Source: Emmonsiellopsis sp. PD_33
Lineage: Eukaryota; Ascomycota; Eurotiomycetes; Onygenales; Ajellomycetaceae
DNA: 64,000 bases
NCBI GenBank assembly: GCA_032988165.1
Contig: JANTQF010000011.1
Location: forward strand, 186,001-250,000
Direction of reading: 5' to 3'
In this document: piece by piece, positions 45,472 through 56,994 of the stretch
Layout of the letters: each line of letters starts with the position of its first letter
Position numbering within the stretch: position 1 is the first letter of the stretch
Position numbers and translations under genes: made by a program
Notes under the pieces: model-generated
The model's database searches: none
Seen by the model: the letters and a program-made list of their open reading frames with translations, nothing else
Told to the model about the DNA's origin: nothing

Positions 45472-47753
45472 TGTGTCGGAGGGTCAGAGGAATAACAGCA
45501 CTTCCTGCGAACGGAGGGGTATACGGAGGTGGTGGGTGGTGGTTGTCGGGGTTGTCGTCGTCGTCGTCGTCGAGAGTTGGAATTTGAGGGTTGGAAGCGA
45601 CTCGTTTTGATTTCCAATCATCGCCACTAGTGAGGTCACGCGACTTGCCCTAGCCCTACTTTCCTGTTTGGGCCACGCTGCTTAATAATGCAAACCGCCG
45701 GCCACGTGACCGCGGGGTGTCCCGAATAGGAAGTCTGGATACCTCAGGCCATCTTCAGCCGCAATCCCCCTTTCTCTTCATGAATCGAGGCTTCGATGCG
45801 ATGCCCTTCTTCTTCTAAAAACTTTACATCTTCCAGGGGCCGAGTCTCGAACATCCTCGTTCCGAGTTCACATCCGGTTCTCAAAGAATCCTTGCCCGTA
45901 TCGATCAATAAGCATCGCTGCCCGGAGCCAAAGCGTTGTCAGACGGCCATCCCTGAGAGTTTATGCGCACACAGACTTTCCCCACCTCTGCCTGCGATGT
46001 TACCTGTCATCAAAGTCTCTTTTGACTCCGTTGGCCGCCCGTTTTATCGGAGAACAGTGGCTTATCTATAGCATCTTCGAACGGGATTATTGGGTGATCC
46101 GGGTTACTTCTATTCAAACGACGTCTGCCCGAGCGGGCTAGGGGCACGGCGGAACGTTCGAATTGCAAGGCGCACTGTTGCTCGTTCATGAGGGGCAGCC
46201 AAGTAATAAGTTGAAGTAACCCAACCGATATGGCGGTTCTTCCAGGGTCAGCACAGGGATTCAGTTACGCCCGTACGGCCACACAGCCCAACGCTTGGAC
46301 CCAAGATATTTTACACTCCTTTCCCCAATTCTAGAAGGCTGATAACCGAGTTTGAAGTCGGAAATTTGATTGCCCTGCCCTAAAGACAGCCCGCAAACTA
46401 CATATTTATCACGGCCTGTCAGCCCTAACAAAGGCACCGTCTGCAATCCCGAAGTTTAAAAACCAGCCCGAAAGGAGTTGTTTGAGCGTAACGGCATGAT
46501 AAGTGCGGCCAAGCTAGAAACGTAACATCGCCTGGTTGATTGATGATGGTGGTGTGGATTTTGATGTATCTGGAAGCTAACAACAACGATCCCCATGAAT
46601 CAATTGTCCAGTTCCCACATCTGAACTCTGGCACCCATTCCTCCCAGAAACATGTGCTTCCCTTGGCCCTTCGGTAGTTCCCCCTCCCACTCCGAATACT
46701 GCTCAAAAGGCTAGTGGCCTTTGTTACCATCATAGGATCTACGCCCGCCTATCGCCACTAATCGCTGCCACAGGGCCACGTGCTTTTCGGGGTTCGGAGG
46801 TCGACTATCGCTTCCCTCCCAGCCGATGCATCATGCATCCCACCCTGTAATTGCCGAGAGTCGCCGCAAAAACTTTCACCGTCTTTTCCTCTCAGTTCGA
46901 ACAGTGTGAAAGGCAAAAGAAAATAAAACATAAATGTATGTTGGTGCCTTGGTGGGGTTCGGTACCATCCATCCTCAGATTATGACCCATTATTTTCTCC
47001 TGATATGTTTTGGGAGAGAGGGGACGGTGGTGGCCAGATTTCCAAGCTAACAACTTGCCCTGATTTTCAGCCCCAGAGAGGTCTCTTGGGCCGAGAGTCC
47101 TTGGGTCCAGAGTATCCCTGTTCTTCATGTTCCGGTAATCGTGCCTGTGCCTGTTCCTGGCCCGGCTCCTACCGACAGGTACACAACATGTACATGCAGC
47201 ATTCCCACACCCTGGAACAACAAGTTGATGGCAATTCGTCAGTTGTGCTCAAAAAGCGGTAACAATTACCAGCGCTATGCTTCTTTGTCCGTTGTTTCCA
47301 CCCAACTGCGTATTCCCCCCGCTCCCTTAGTAGGTTAGCATTTTGGGTTGGAGCCCCGCTCTGGCTCTGCCCCCCCCGAGGCTCTAGTAGGAGCCTCTGG
47401 GACAGTCTGCAGAGATGCCGTGATGAAGGGATGTTAGCTCCTCTCAGTCCACAATAATGATTATGCCCAGCATTTTGGCTGAATGTCGGCAAATCCATCT
47501 CCCTGCCAAGCTACATACATATCCATCCACCCTCCCCACCCCTTTCCACTGGTTTCTTCTGTTTCTTTCGTCTTCCGCCCTGACTCTACCCAACCGGGGG
47601 ATATGACAGCTCGTTCTGTTGTTTCAGGAGTTAGCGCGATTAGATCGTTCATAGCCAGTCTCCGTCACTGCTCTTCTTCACATCATAATCACCTATGCGG
47701 GTGCTACACACTCTAACATACCCAGACTTTTTTTTTGTTTATAAACCGCAAAA
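45472..47753. other. Intergenic region
   Basis: 2.3 kb between the divergent RPL10 and CFEM/rhodopsin genes. Plus-strand and minus-strand open runs are short and lack domains. The first 250 bases are the RPL10 promoter, with polypyrimidine and GTC-repeat sequence. No RNA gene recognised. Confidence 0.5.
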
Positions 47754-49759
47754 CTGAAGCGGCTGTGGTTCCCGCTGGCCCTGGCGGCCACTTTGGCCCC
47801 CTTGGTCACTGCCAGGCCTGATATCGATGCACGAGCCGCTACCATTCCCGAAGGATTACCGAATTGTGCAGTAGGTTTGAGACTCGAGCTCTTTCACCTT
47901 GTTAAATGGGACATGATATATCCTTGAAACTAGAGGCTGTTGATTACTGACGCACAATCTTGGTATTATCCAGATAAAATGTCTCGTTCAGCAAGCCGCA
48001 GAGTTCCCATGCTTAGCTCAAGATTCAACCTGTGTTTGCAGGGAGGCCGACGTGTCTCTTTCCGTTGAAAATTGCGTGGTGGCCAACTGCACAATTAAAG
48101 AATCTTTGAGTAAGCACTCTTGGCAAAATACTCGCACCATCTCCCATGTATGTCAGGATTGACGTTAACCACGGAATCAAGCAACAAAACATATTTCGGA
48201 AAAGACCTGCGGTCACGAAGAGCGTGATAGAACCGATGTGATTGCGATCAGTGGGGTGGTGGGAGCTGCTGTTGCACTCGCCGCGTTCATTTTGCGCATG
48301 ATATCCAAGTTGCCTTACTTCGGTGGGCAATTCCATGCGGATGACTGGGCCATCACTGTCGCTATGGTGCGTTCTGGATATCAATCCACTCCCTGCTATA
48401 ACTATTTTTTTTCTCTTACGCTTCGTTAGGGATTCGGGTTGCCGCTGGGCGGTTTAGCAGTCGTTCGTAAGTGTCCCGCTGCCAGAGATAGGGATACCGT
48501 CATGATGCTCATTCAAATCGAACAGTTGCCGATGCAGGTCTCGGGAAGGATATGTGGAATGTATCGTTTATCGACATCTCCTATATTCTCAAGGCAAGTT
48601 CGGTCGTCCAATCCCCAATTACTCATAGAATAGGAGACTTTTTTGAGCTAACACGACTCGCCTTCCTTATATAGATCTTTTTCGTCCAGGAAGTTGTATA
48701 TTTTGCGACCATGAATACCACCAAAGTATCCATCCTATTTTTCTATCTACGCATTTTCCCGGCGCCGCATTTCCGAGTCATTACATATGTCGTTATGGCC
48801 ATTACGGTTGGGTATGGAATTGCCCTCATATTTGCCGTCATTTTTCAATGCAGCCCGGTGGATATGGCATGGAACCACTGGGATGGCGAACATACAAACG
48901 TCAAATGCAGCAATATCAACCTGATTGGCTGGGTTAGCTCGGCGATTAATATCGTTTTGGATGTTGTAATCATCGTCCTTCCAACGAGAGAGCTGTTCCG
49001 ACTAGCCTTGTCGACAAAGAAAAAGATACATATCCTGCTCATGTTTAGCGTTGGATTCTTGTTAGTGCATCCCCTGGTCCCCATATCTTGCTGTAGAACA
49101 ACTCATGAAACGCCGGAAAGCAGCACTGACACTCCATAATAAAAACAGTGTTACAATCGTTAGCATAATCCGTCTTAAGTCGTTCCTCCAATTCGGTAAC
49201 TCCCGAAACCCAACCTGTGAGTCTATTCTCGGCCCTATCACACTCCCACCAACCCACCAACCAACCCGCCACCACCACCATCGCCACCATCATCACTCCC
49301 AATCGTGACCATAAAAATAACCACTAACCCAACAAATCAGGGGACCACGTCCCGCTCGGCTACTGGAGCACAATCGAAGCGCACACCAGCATCGTCTGCG
49401 CCTGCATGCCTGCCATCCGTGCCCTCCTACGCAAAGTCTCCCCAACGCTCTTCAGCGACCGAACTGGCAACTACGGTACCTCCTCCGGCCGCGGCCCGGC
49501 CATCTCGACCGGCGTAAACTTCGGCGGCAGCAGCGGCGGACGCGTATTTTCGGCGCATGGCGGAGGTGGAGGACTACAGTCGCCGATTTCAACCCGGACG
49601 TCGTTGGGTGGGAAGAGGACTGTTGGGGCGTTTGGCGAGTCAGATGTTTTCCCCCTGGTGGAGAGGGAGGATCGGTTTGCGGTTGGTTATGGGGGTAATG
49701 GAGGTTTTGGGAGCTTCACGACAATCCAAAGTGAGTATAAAGTTGGGATTGCGAGGTGA
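47754..49759 (+). CDS. CFEM-domain rhodopsin-fold (PTH11/SAT4-like) integral membrane protein
   Basis: Plasma-membrane receptor-like protein: signal peptide, Cys-rich CFEM domain, then a seven-helix fungal rhodopsin fold. Exons read as 47754-47870, 47975-48109, about 48182-48363, a short one from about 48430 to 48470, about 48527-48593, 48675-49063, about 49151-49216 and 49341-49759. The CFEM cysteines are in order (LPNCAIKC, EFPC, STCVC, ENCVVANC, KTCGHEERD). Helices follow: VVGAAVALAAFILRM, GGLAVVLADAGLGKDMW, VQEVVYFATMNTTKVSIL, VVMAITVGYGIALIFAV, WVSSAINIVLDVVIIVLP and ILLMFSVGF. Family motifs FHADDWAI and ALLRKVSP are present. One intron (48594-48674) starts with GCAAGT, a GC-AG intron. 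The signal peptide frame starts at CTG (47754-47756) with a stop upstream and no ATG in view. The C-terminal tail is Gly/Ser-rich and cytosolic. Confidence 0.8.
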
Positions 49760-50640
49760 AGAGGTATGACGTATAGTGGAGAGGTTAGAACAGGGGTTGT
49801 ATTTCAGTTGGGTGGGTGGGTTTTTTATTTTTTCGCTGGGTTAATTTTATATTATTCCGGTTCGAATACTCTGTTTTGTGTCTGGGGTTATGGAATGGAA
49901 ATAGGGCTTTCCGGATGAGTTTTATCCAGGATACATATCAGTTTTTGGGTTATTTATGTTATATTTATGGTTGAGTCCATTTTGTATTTATCACACTTAA
50001 CTGTTTAATAGTGATGGGTGTATATGCATTTCCGACACAAGAATATATCAATCTTTCCCGTATGGATAGGAACCTTGGAAGGAGATTGACTAACCATACA
50101 TAACTGCTGAGATTGAGCTTTTTGCTTTGTTTCTAAGTAGGTGTGTTTAGAACTCAGCGGATGCTGATGTTACCAAAGGTAACTGAGCATGTATGCTAAC
50201 TAACAGATGTAATGCAGTTATTTCTTTTTTCTCTTTTCTTTGGCAACTACTTGCTAAGGAGAATTTCTCGGGAAGTTGCAGCATTGCACTACACCGATTA
50301 GCTGACACAGCGTCAACGGTTAGGTGTAAGTATGTAGAGACACGCAACACACGTATGCACACGACGAGCTGGAGGATAGGTAGTAGGAAAAGGAAGAAAG
50401 AATCTTTGATAAAATAGGGATAATTATTCATCATCATGCCATCGAATTTGGAACTTGACTCATATAATTTCTGCCTGTCTTCGTAGACGTTTTTTCTTTC
50501 TTTCTATTCATTACAAATAGGTTTTTCATATAATTCATCTCCAACAGCCATCAATCAACCCGAATCAATCCCAAACCCAACAACACTGAAACACCCCCGC
50601 CACCATCACCCATCCATCGCATTTCTCATACCGTCTGCAT
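49760..50640. other. Convergent intergenic region
   Basis: AT-rich spacer between the 3' ends of the membrane-protein gene and RPL30. No coding frame or RNA gene is supported. Confidence 0.5.
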
Positions 50641-51564
50641 CTAAGCAGTAGTACCAGTCAGGATATCGGAGTCACCAGCATCCAAGATAGCCATGGTGGA
50701 GCATCTGAAGAGCTTTCCGCATGCGGTTCCGAGCTCGATCTATAATGATAACAAAGAGTATTTTTTACACATTGGCAAAAAAACACAAAACCACGCGGTT
50801 AGGCGTGGTAAGGTTTTTTTTGCCGGGGGTAAGCAGGTTTGGTTAGCGAGTGTTTTTTTTGTACCCTCCGAAGCTTTTGTTTGAGAATGTATGATGTTTG
50901 TGGATTTGGAAGGGGGGAAAGCTTCTTCGCTGGGTAGGCGGTGCGGTGATTGGGTTGCTGGCTTTGCAGGTTGGGGGATCGATCTACCCGACGTCCTTTG
51001 GAGACCGCCCAGGTTGAGCCGGGCCAAATCAAACCAAGCCAGCAACCCTCGCATGCCGGGGAATCCATATAGTATATGGATATATGTATGGTGAATTCGA
51101 ACGCAAAGGACAGGACCGGTGGGTTTTTATCTTACATTGTTGCCAGAGAAATGGTGGACGCTAGTCTTGGAGAGCATGGAGTAGTCTATATCAAAAAAAT
51201 CAGCAAATGGTTCATTGTTTGGGTTTCAACCCGTCCACATCAAGCGGGAGGGGCAAAGGGAATTTGTTTGTGACTTACACTCAAGCTCACTCTTGCGGAG
51301 AGGGGGGGTGTTGCCAGCAATGATGACGAGCTTGGCCTTGCCGGAGCGGAGGGCCTTGAGGGTAGACTTGTAGCCCAGGGTGACTATCGTTCAAACAACG
51401 ATCAGCAAAAGCAATTCCTCTCAAAGACATTCCGCCATTCCACCCGCAATCGAATTCGGTAGACGCTGGCGGTGGGGGGAAAACGCACCCTTGCCGGACT
51501 TCATCACAAGCGCCAGGCGCGAGTTGATGTTCTCAGCATTCTTCTTAGCCTTCTTGGGTGCCAT
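50641..51564 (-). CDS. RPL30: 60S ribosomal protein L30 (eL30)
   Basis: Small large-subunit ribosomal protein. Minus strand, exons 51564-51489, 51383-51279, 51185-51136 and 50739-50641, total 109 aa, right for the family. The conserved core is clear: INSRLALVMKSGKVTLGYKS, KLVIIAGNTPPLRKSELEYY, GTACGKLFRC and AILDAGDSDIL. The last intron is unusually long (396 nt, 51135-50740), the others about 105 and 93 nt. I searched that intron by eye for box C/D snoRNA boxes on the transcribed strand and saw none. In yeast, L30 binds its own pre-mRNA and blocks splicing; whether the long intron here has such a role cannot be told. Confidence 0.96.
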
Positions 51565-52561
51565 CGTAACGCGATTTAGATTATTGAAATCTAAATATGG
51601 GAGGAGATCGAGGGGGTTGAAGATGAGTAGCGCTCCGGCACGGATTTCTGGGTTGTCGAAGGGGATGAGGTTGAAAAGTTGAAGCTATTTTGGCTGTTCG
51701 GCTGCGGTTAGGGCTTAGGGCTAATGTTTTTGTGTGGGTGCTGGGCGGGGAGGGTTTTTCCGTTCCGGCAGGGAAGCCCTGATTACATCAGCATACTCCC
51801 CCTGAATGGAGAAAGCTGGAGGTTTATTCCAGCTTGGCCACTTTTATATTTTACCTGCTGGGCAGCACCAGCACTGGATAGAGGGAATCAAACCCTTCTA
51901 CCTCAGCAGGAGATTGACTTGAGGATTTTTGGATATACTCCCCATCTCAGTATGTCAACAACAAGAGCTTTTGGTGTAAGATTAACCTAATCTCTAATGA
52001 ATCAAAGATTCTCCCTGTAGCTACTATGTCTCATACACTAAGAGGTTGCTCAAGTACAACAGAGTGTCTAATCCTCAAGGTTTATTTTTCAACCCTCTCT
52101 GAGTCCAATCCTAGTTTTAATTCATCTCTATACCTGAGATAGGAACATGAGGAGTAGGTTCCAAGGTAGGCTTCTTTAAGAGGCGCCCTGTGCAGTTACA
52201 CTCTTAAAGTGCCAGGATAGTCACAGGCTTAGGATTGAAAGGAGTGCAAGTCCAAATCTTCTCTTTGCATCCCACAACAGAAGCTTGGGCTCCTGCATCT
52301 CCTTGCCTGGGCAGAGAGCTCCAGAGTTTGAAGATAGTCCTAAATCCAGGCCTACTACCCTCTTTCATGGCTTTGGTAGAAACACCCCCACCGCGAGAAG
52401 GTACCATGAAGTCACGGGGGCATGTCGAAGGTTTATTAATGATACTGAAATGTTATTGAGATAGTGACGAAACGACTATTCTAACTTTGATTTACAACAA
52501 TAGACCCTTCTAAGACTGTCGTTCACCACAACATCCTAATGTCTCGTAAAACGATCAGAAA
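51565..52561. other. Intergenic with a CpG-poor transposon-like relic
   Basis: The first 200 bases are the RPL30 promoter. From about 51780 to 52430 the sequence changes: CpG is nearly absent (one site, in GGCGCC) while both flanks have many. On the minus strand translation gives broken protein-like sequence (KAMKEGSRPGFRTIFKLWSS) with stops that could be mutated Gln codons. I cannot name the element. A decayed retroelement fragment is the best reading. Confidence 0.45.
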
Positions 52562-53891
52562 CTAATAATAGGTAATGCCAGCAGGGGAATACAACATCCT
52601 CAAAATCCTGGTAATAGCTTTGTCGACATCGTCCCATGACGGAACATCCGGACCATTTATGAGAGCTTTAAGAAACCTGGGGTTGAAGGCAGCCAGCTGT
52701 AATTCGCCTAGTAACAATTTCTCGAAAGGCGACATATCTAGGAGCTGGAATGGACCCTCAACGATCGCAACCTCGCTCAACCGCCTAGTTTTCCCAATCT
52801 CTGACATCTCGACTAAAATATCTAGCGGCGGAAGTTCTCCAGTTCCGAATCCATACGCAGGGTTCTGCATATTTGAATGGCGCAGGAAAACATTGCTCAG
52901 ACGTAACGATCTCAGCATAGGGGCTTGGGTTTGAATAAAAGCTCTCAGCTCGTCGATGTAAATCTTCTGCTTGTGTAGTCGGAGGTGCCTCAAAGCGTGA
53001 AACTGGCATTGGTATAGCAAAGTCCCATAGAGTGGGCTACCTAGCGGCGTTATAGAATCAAGCAGGACCATTTCAATTCCAATTAAAGCTGGAGCTATTG
53101 CGGCCTGAATTCCAGGCACCATGGGGTAGGGGGTGAATGCAGAGTTGGATTCGATCTCAAATGTGGAGATGGAAATGAGTTTATTTCGTGATTGCCTAAT
53201 CGCAGTCATCACGGCTATTAAATGCCGTCTCAAGGCTGGCGCTGAACAGAGAACCGGGTTTGGAGCAAACTCCAAACGGGTATTGTTTAGCGTCTTAATC
53301 AATTGCGGAGGCACCTTCGGGTCCACTATCCGTTTGAATTCAAGCCGCAATTTTTTAAGCTTAGCGAATTGCTGGACCGCTCTCCTCAGAGCAGAGACAT
53401 CAGCATTCGTGGCCACAATCCGTGATTGGCGTTTATAAAGTTTCTTTAAACTGGGCTGTATCCGGTGATACGGAAACTCCAACCTGTCGGCGACCGTACT
53501 ATCCCTCAAGTAATGAAGATCAGTGTATATGTGTTGGGAAAAGCTTGCCGGATTGCGGACAGCTTTATGGACCTTAGGTTAGTGGAACATACCACAAATA
53601 TGGGACATCAAGACCAGAAACAAAAGACGTACAAGGATTGACATATAGGGACCCCGAGTACGTCAAGGATTGAACGTGTTGTGCATACGATGATCTTGAG
53701 AGAGAAGCCAGGAGTTGAAAATCCTCCATCAGAAACCTAATTCTGATGGAGTTGAATAGAGTCGGGACAGACAAGACTCGCACTTGTCTGCTGACTGTTG
53801 ACAAGCGTATCAAGGTGCGCCGGGGTATATGAGAAGCGATCGCGTCAAACATCTCTGCAGGGAGAGTATCCAGTCGAAGCGGGGGGCCCAT
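52562..53891 (-). CDS. F-box protein
   Basis: Predicted substrate adaptor of an SCF ubiquitin ligase. Minus strand, exons 53891-53593 and 53543-52562, with a 49-nt intron carrying a CTAAC branch site; 426 aa. The F-box is at the N-terminus (LDTLPAEMFDAIASHIP, LIRLSTVSRQVR). The rest is a leucine-rich-repeat-like array with spaced Leu and Leu-Arg-Leu motifs (LRHLRLHKQ, LRSLRLSNVFLR). Fungal genomes hold many such proteins of unknown target. The ATG at 53891 precedes the F-box by only eight codons, which is usual. Confidence 0.82.
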
Positions 53892-54928
53892 TTGCGGGAA
53901 GATATATACGGAAAGAATACTAGTCGTGACGCAGCGAAGGATCTAGTATGGCGACTCGAGAAGAAAAGGTAAAAAATAAAGAATAGATGTGTAACCAGCG
54001 ATGAGGTCAATGGAACCTCTGGTCAATAAAAGAATCACCTTGTGCCCATGGCATATCAACTACGAAAGGAGAGGAATAAGAGGCGCCAGACAGGATAAAC
54101 AAGCCACCGTCGGGGACTGGGAAGGGATGAAGGCCTCCTTGACACCCGTCCGGGAAGGTATAACACGGGATCCATCATTGCAACTTGCAGAGCAGGCACA
54201 GCCATGCTGGCAAAATTGGGATGCGTAGGTATGGAGATCGAGATGATGCTGGAGAGATATTCTAGATATTTCATCACTTGGTGTAGATTAGGGGGTGTCG
54301 TCACTGGCGAGGCACGTGACTTGGTTGAGCCGCGTTTCCGTTTGGAGCTGAAACGCATCACGTGGCACATGCTTTGTTTCGGCTGAGTCATAGCTTACGT
54401 TGTTGGCATTCTATTGGTGGACTCGCTGATTGTCTTTGCCCAGAACGGACTAGCGTGCCAAGGCCTCTCTCTCGGAGATTACGCTGTATTATTGAGGTGT
54501 ACTGCCATGACGCTCGAAGCGGTAATTAACGGGCAGCCCCTGCGTAAACCCCGGTATTGGCCTGTATTGCGGTGTACGGGTTGCCATGTCGATGTAATCG
54601 TTGATTGACGACAACCGACGTCTTTTTTTGGCGCCTGTCCCTCCGCTATCTTCCTGACTTCACATTCCAGCAGACTTCCCCCTGCTTTGTTTCTGTGAAT
54701 CTGCATATCTTTCTCGCCCGCTGACACATCCGGGGCGATATTTTGGGGCGTTGGTCTTTGGTATCCTCACAGCCTCTGTGGCATCTCACCTCATTCGTCT
54801 CCCATTCGCTGCTCCCCGTTTATTTATACGACTGCCAGCCCGCAACAGCCACCACCTCCTTCGATTCCTTGTTTGGCCCTCTCCGGCGCATGTGGTAATA
54901 CGTGTCGTTTTCCACCTGGGACATCATC
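53892..54928. promoter_or_regulatory. Divergent intergenic region between the F-box and coiled-coil genes
   Basis: About 1 kb holding both promoters. Open runs on either strand show no domain. A CACGTG-type palindrome occurs in GGCACGTGACT at about 54311, and a related CACGTGGCAC at about 54358. These are E-box-like, but no factor can be assigned. Confidence 0.4.
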
Positions 54929-56994
54929 ATGTCAAGTACTTCAAGAAAGCCGTCCTATAGCGGCCGGTCCTCAAATGCAGACAACAACAGTCCTTCAACC
55001 TCCCCAAGTACTCGAACTCCTTCGCATTCATCACATACTTCTGTCAACGGTCTTGGCCGCTCCCCTTCCACAAGACAGTCCCCAGGTCCAGTTTCTGCTC
55101 GAGCTGCTGCCCGTAAGCCGGGTCGTTCGAATCTAAGCATGAGTTCCGTTCCTAGGAACTTCGGGCACCCTTCCGACGATGATGCGAGAGCACAAAATGC
55201 AGCCCTCATCGACGAGTTGAAAGAGCAGGTCCAGAAGGCGGAAACTGTCTCAGATCAGTACCGGAAACAACTAGGCGTCCTGCAACTACGACTCGACGAA
55301 GCCGTCAGCGAACAGGGAAGACTGGAAGAGCAGGCACATGAACGGGATAGCGCAACAAATGCGCTGCGTGGAGAAGTTCGTGAACTCACCAGGCAAATTC
55401 GAGACTTGGAACAAGCCCATGAGACAGAACGCACAGCTATGGCGCAGGATAAAGAGCTGCAGGGAAAAAGGGAAGAGGACTTGCAGTCCACTATTCAGCG
55501 TTTAAAGGAGACAATTGCCCAAAAAGAAATACGCATGAACGTTGACAGTGAGCGTAACCTGTCCCGATCTCGTAAGTACCCTAGGTATCTCGGGTTCCTC
55601 AAATATAGACAGATGCTAACATTTTTATAGCGAGCTTCCGAAATCGAGCGTCCGCAGATCTCGAAAATGGACAATTCGCTCCGTCTTCGCAGCTCCAACG
55701 CAGTCCCTCCCGAAATAATTCAAAGTTGATTTTACAGAAGGACAAACTGATTGAGTCCCTGAGACTTGAGCTTGCAGAAGCCCAGATCAAACTCGTGGAG
55801 ATGGAGAATATGGGTGGCGGTCGTCAACATGAGCTTGAACGAGAACTTCTCGAAGCTAGAATGGCAAATGCGCGGTTGATGGAAGATAATGAGAGTTACC
55901 AGCTTCTCCTGAGCGAGAAGACTTTGAACGGAGATTTCACCAAGGGAGATTTTATGCACGAGAATGCCCAGGAACAACAGCAGGCGTCCAGCGGGCTTGG
56001 ATCACTTGCTGATGAACTTGAATCAATTGGTGAAAACGGAGATCAGGAATCCCGTCGACGGCTTGAGGGCGAGTTGAAGACCCTCAAAGACCAAAACAAG
56101 GCCTTGACACTCTACATTGAGAGGATAATAGGCCGTCTCCTGCAACACGAAGGGTTCGAACATATTTTGGACAAGAACGAGACTGAGCCGTCTACCGCCG
56201 TCCCGACCAAGAACGCCAATACCGACAAAGACCTACCCCTCCCTCCCGCCGAAAAGACAGAACCTGCCGGACCATCGTTCCTCCAAAGAGCAAAATCCGT
56301 TGTCTCAGGCCAAGCCACTCGACCGAAACCAAAACAGCGCACTATGAGTAATCTAACGCAGTCGCCAAAACAGATGCATGAAACACTTGTCGAAACCCAC
56401 CCTACCGTCAATGAGGACCCAGCAACTGCCCCCAGCATTCCTATTGGGCGTTCCAGAACCATGCATCGCAGAACAAGATCAGACCAAGCAGATGGGACAG
56501 CTGCTGCCGTCGTAGGTCAGATGTATCGTGGACCCCCGTCCGGCCCAATGAGCCCCGGAATCAGTCCAACTCTCTCCTCCGGCCAAGGATTTTTCTCCGG
56601 TACCACCATTGCGTCTAAACGCGCCTCTGTTCCGGTCGGCTCGATATCGAGCAGAACCAATGGCGAGCGTGGCAGAAGCAGCACGAATAGCGTGACCAGT
56701 GACCGCAGCGGCGAGGTGGCATCCACTGAAGGTACATCTAGTCCTTCCCATTCCAGCCCCGGCATGAACAACTATACCGGCGCAGTGATGACGCAGCATA
56801 AACTCCGACCGTTGCGTCTTGTCCAGGAAAACAAAGAGCTGGAAAGCGGCGACCAGGGCGGTAAAGTAGACGACGACGAGGCAGCGCGCAAGAAAGCAAA
56901 CCGCGGAAGCTGGATCTCGTGGTTCAATCGGCCCGGTCAGACGCCCGGCCAGACTGATCCTCCTCCCCCCGCCGGTGTTACTTCGCCAATCTAG
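54929..56994 (+). CDS. Coiled-coil protein, fungal 'M protein repeat' type
   Basis: Two exons, 54929-55571 and 55631-56994, joined by a 59-nt intron (GTAAGT, branch GCTAAC), encode 668 aa. The N-terminal 95 residues are Ser/Pro-rich and disordered. A coiled coil follows at about residues 95-210 (DELKEQVQKAETVSDQYRKQ). A second coil lies in exon 2 (DKLIESLRLELAEAQIKLVE) and ends in the ordered segment LTLYIERIIGRLLQHEGFEH near residue 400. The C-terminal 250 residues are again Ser/Pro/Thr-rich, with a terminal basic/aromatic patch (GSWISWFNRPGQ). The arrangement matches proteins conserved across filamentous ascomycetes; I know no settled function. The start at 54929 is the first ATG in frame. 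Cytoskeletal or cortical scaffolding is a guess from architecture. Confidence 0.85.

Noticed and set aside
51840..51905. tRNA-like stem with a B-box-like sequence on the minus strand
   Set aside because: No A box, acceptor stem or anticodon arm can be drawn; it lies in a decayed CpG-poor relic, so not called as a tRNA gene.
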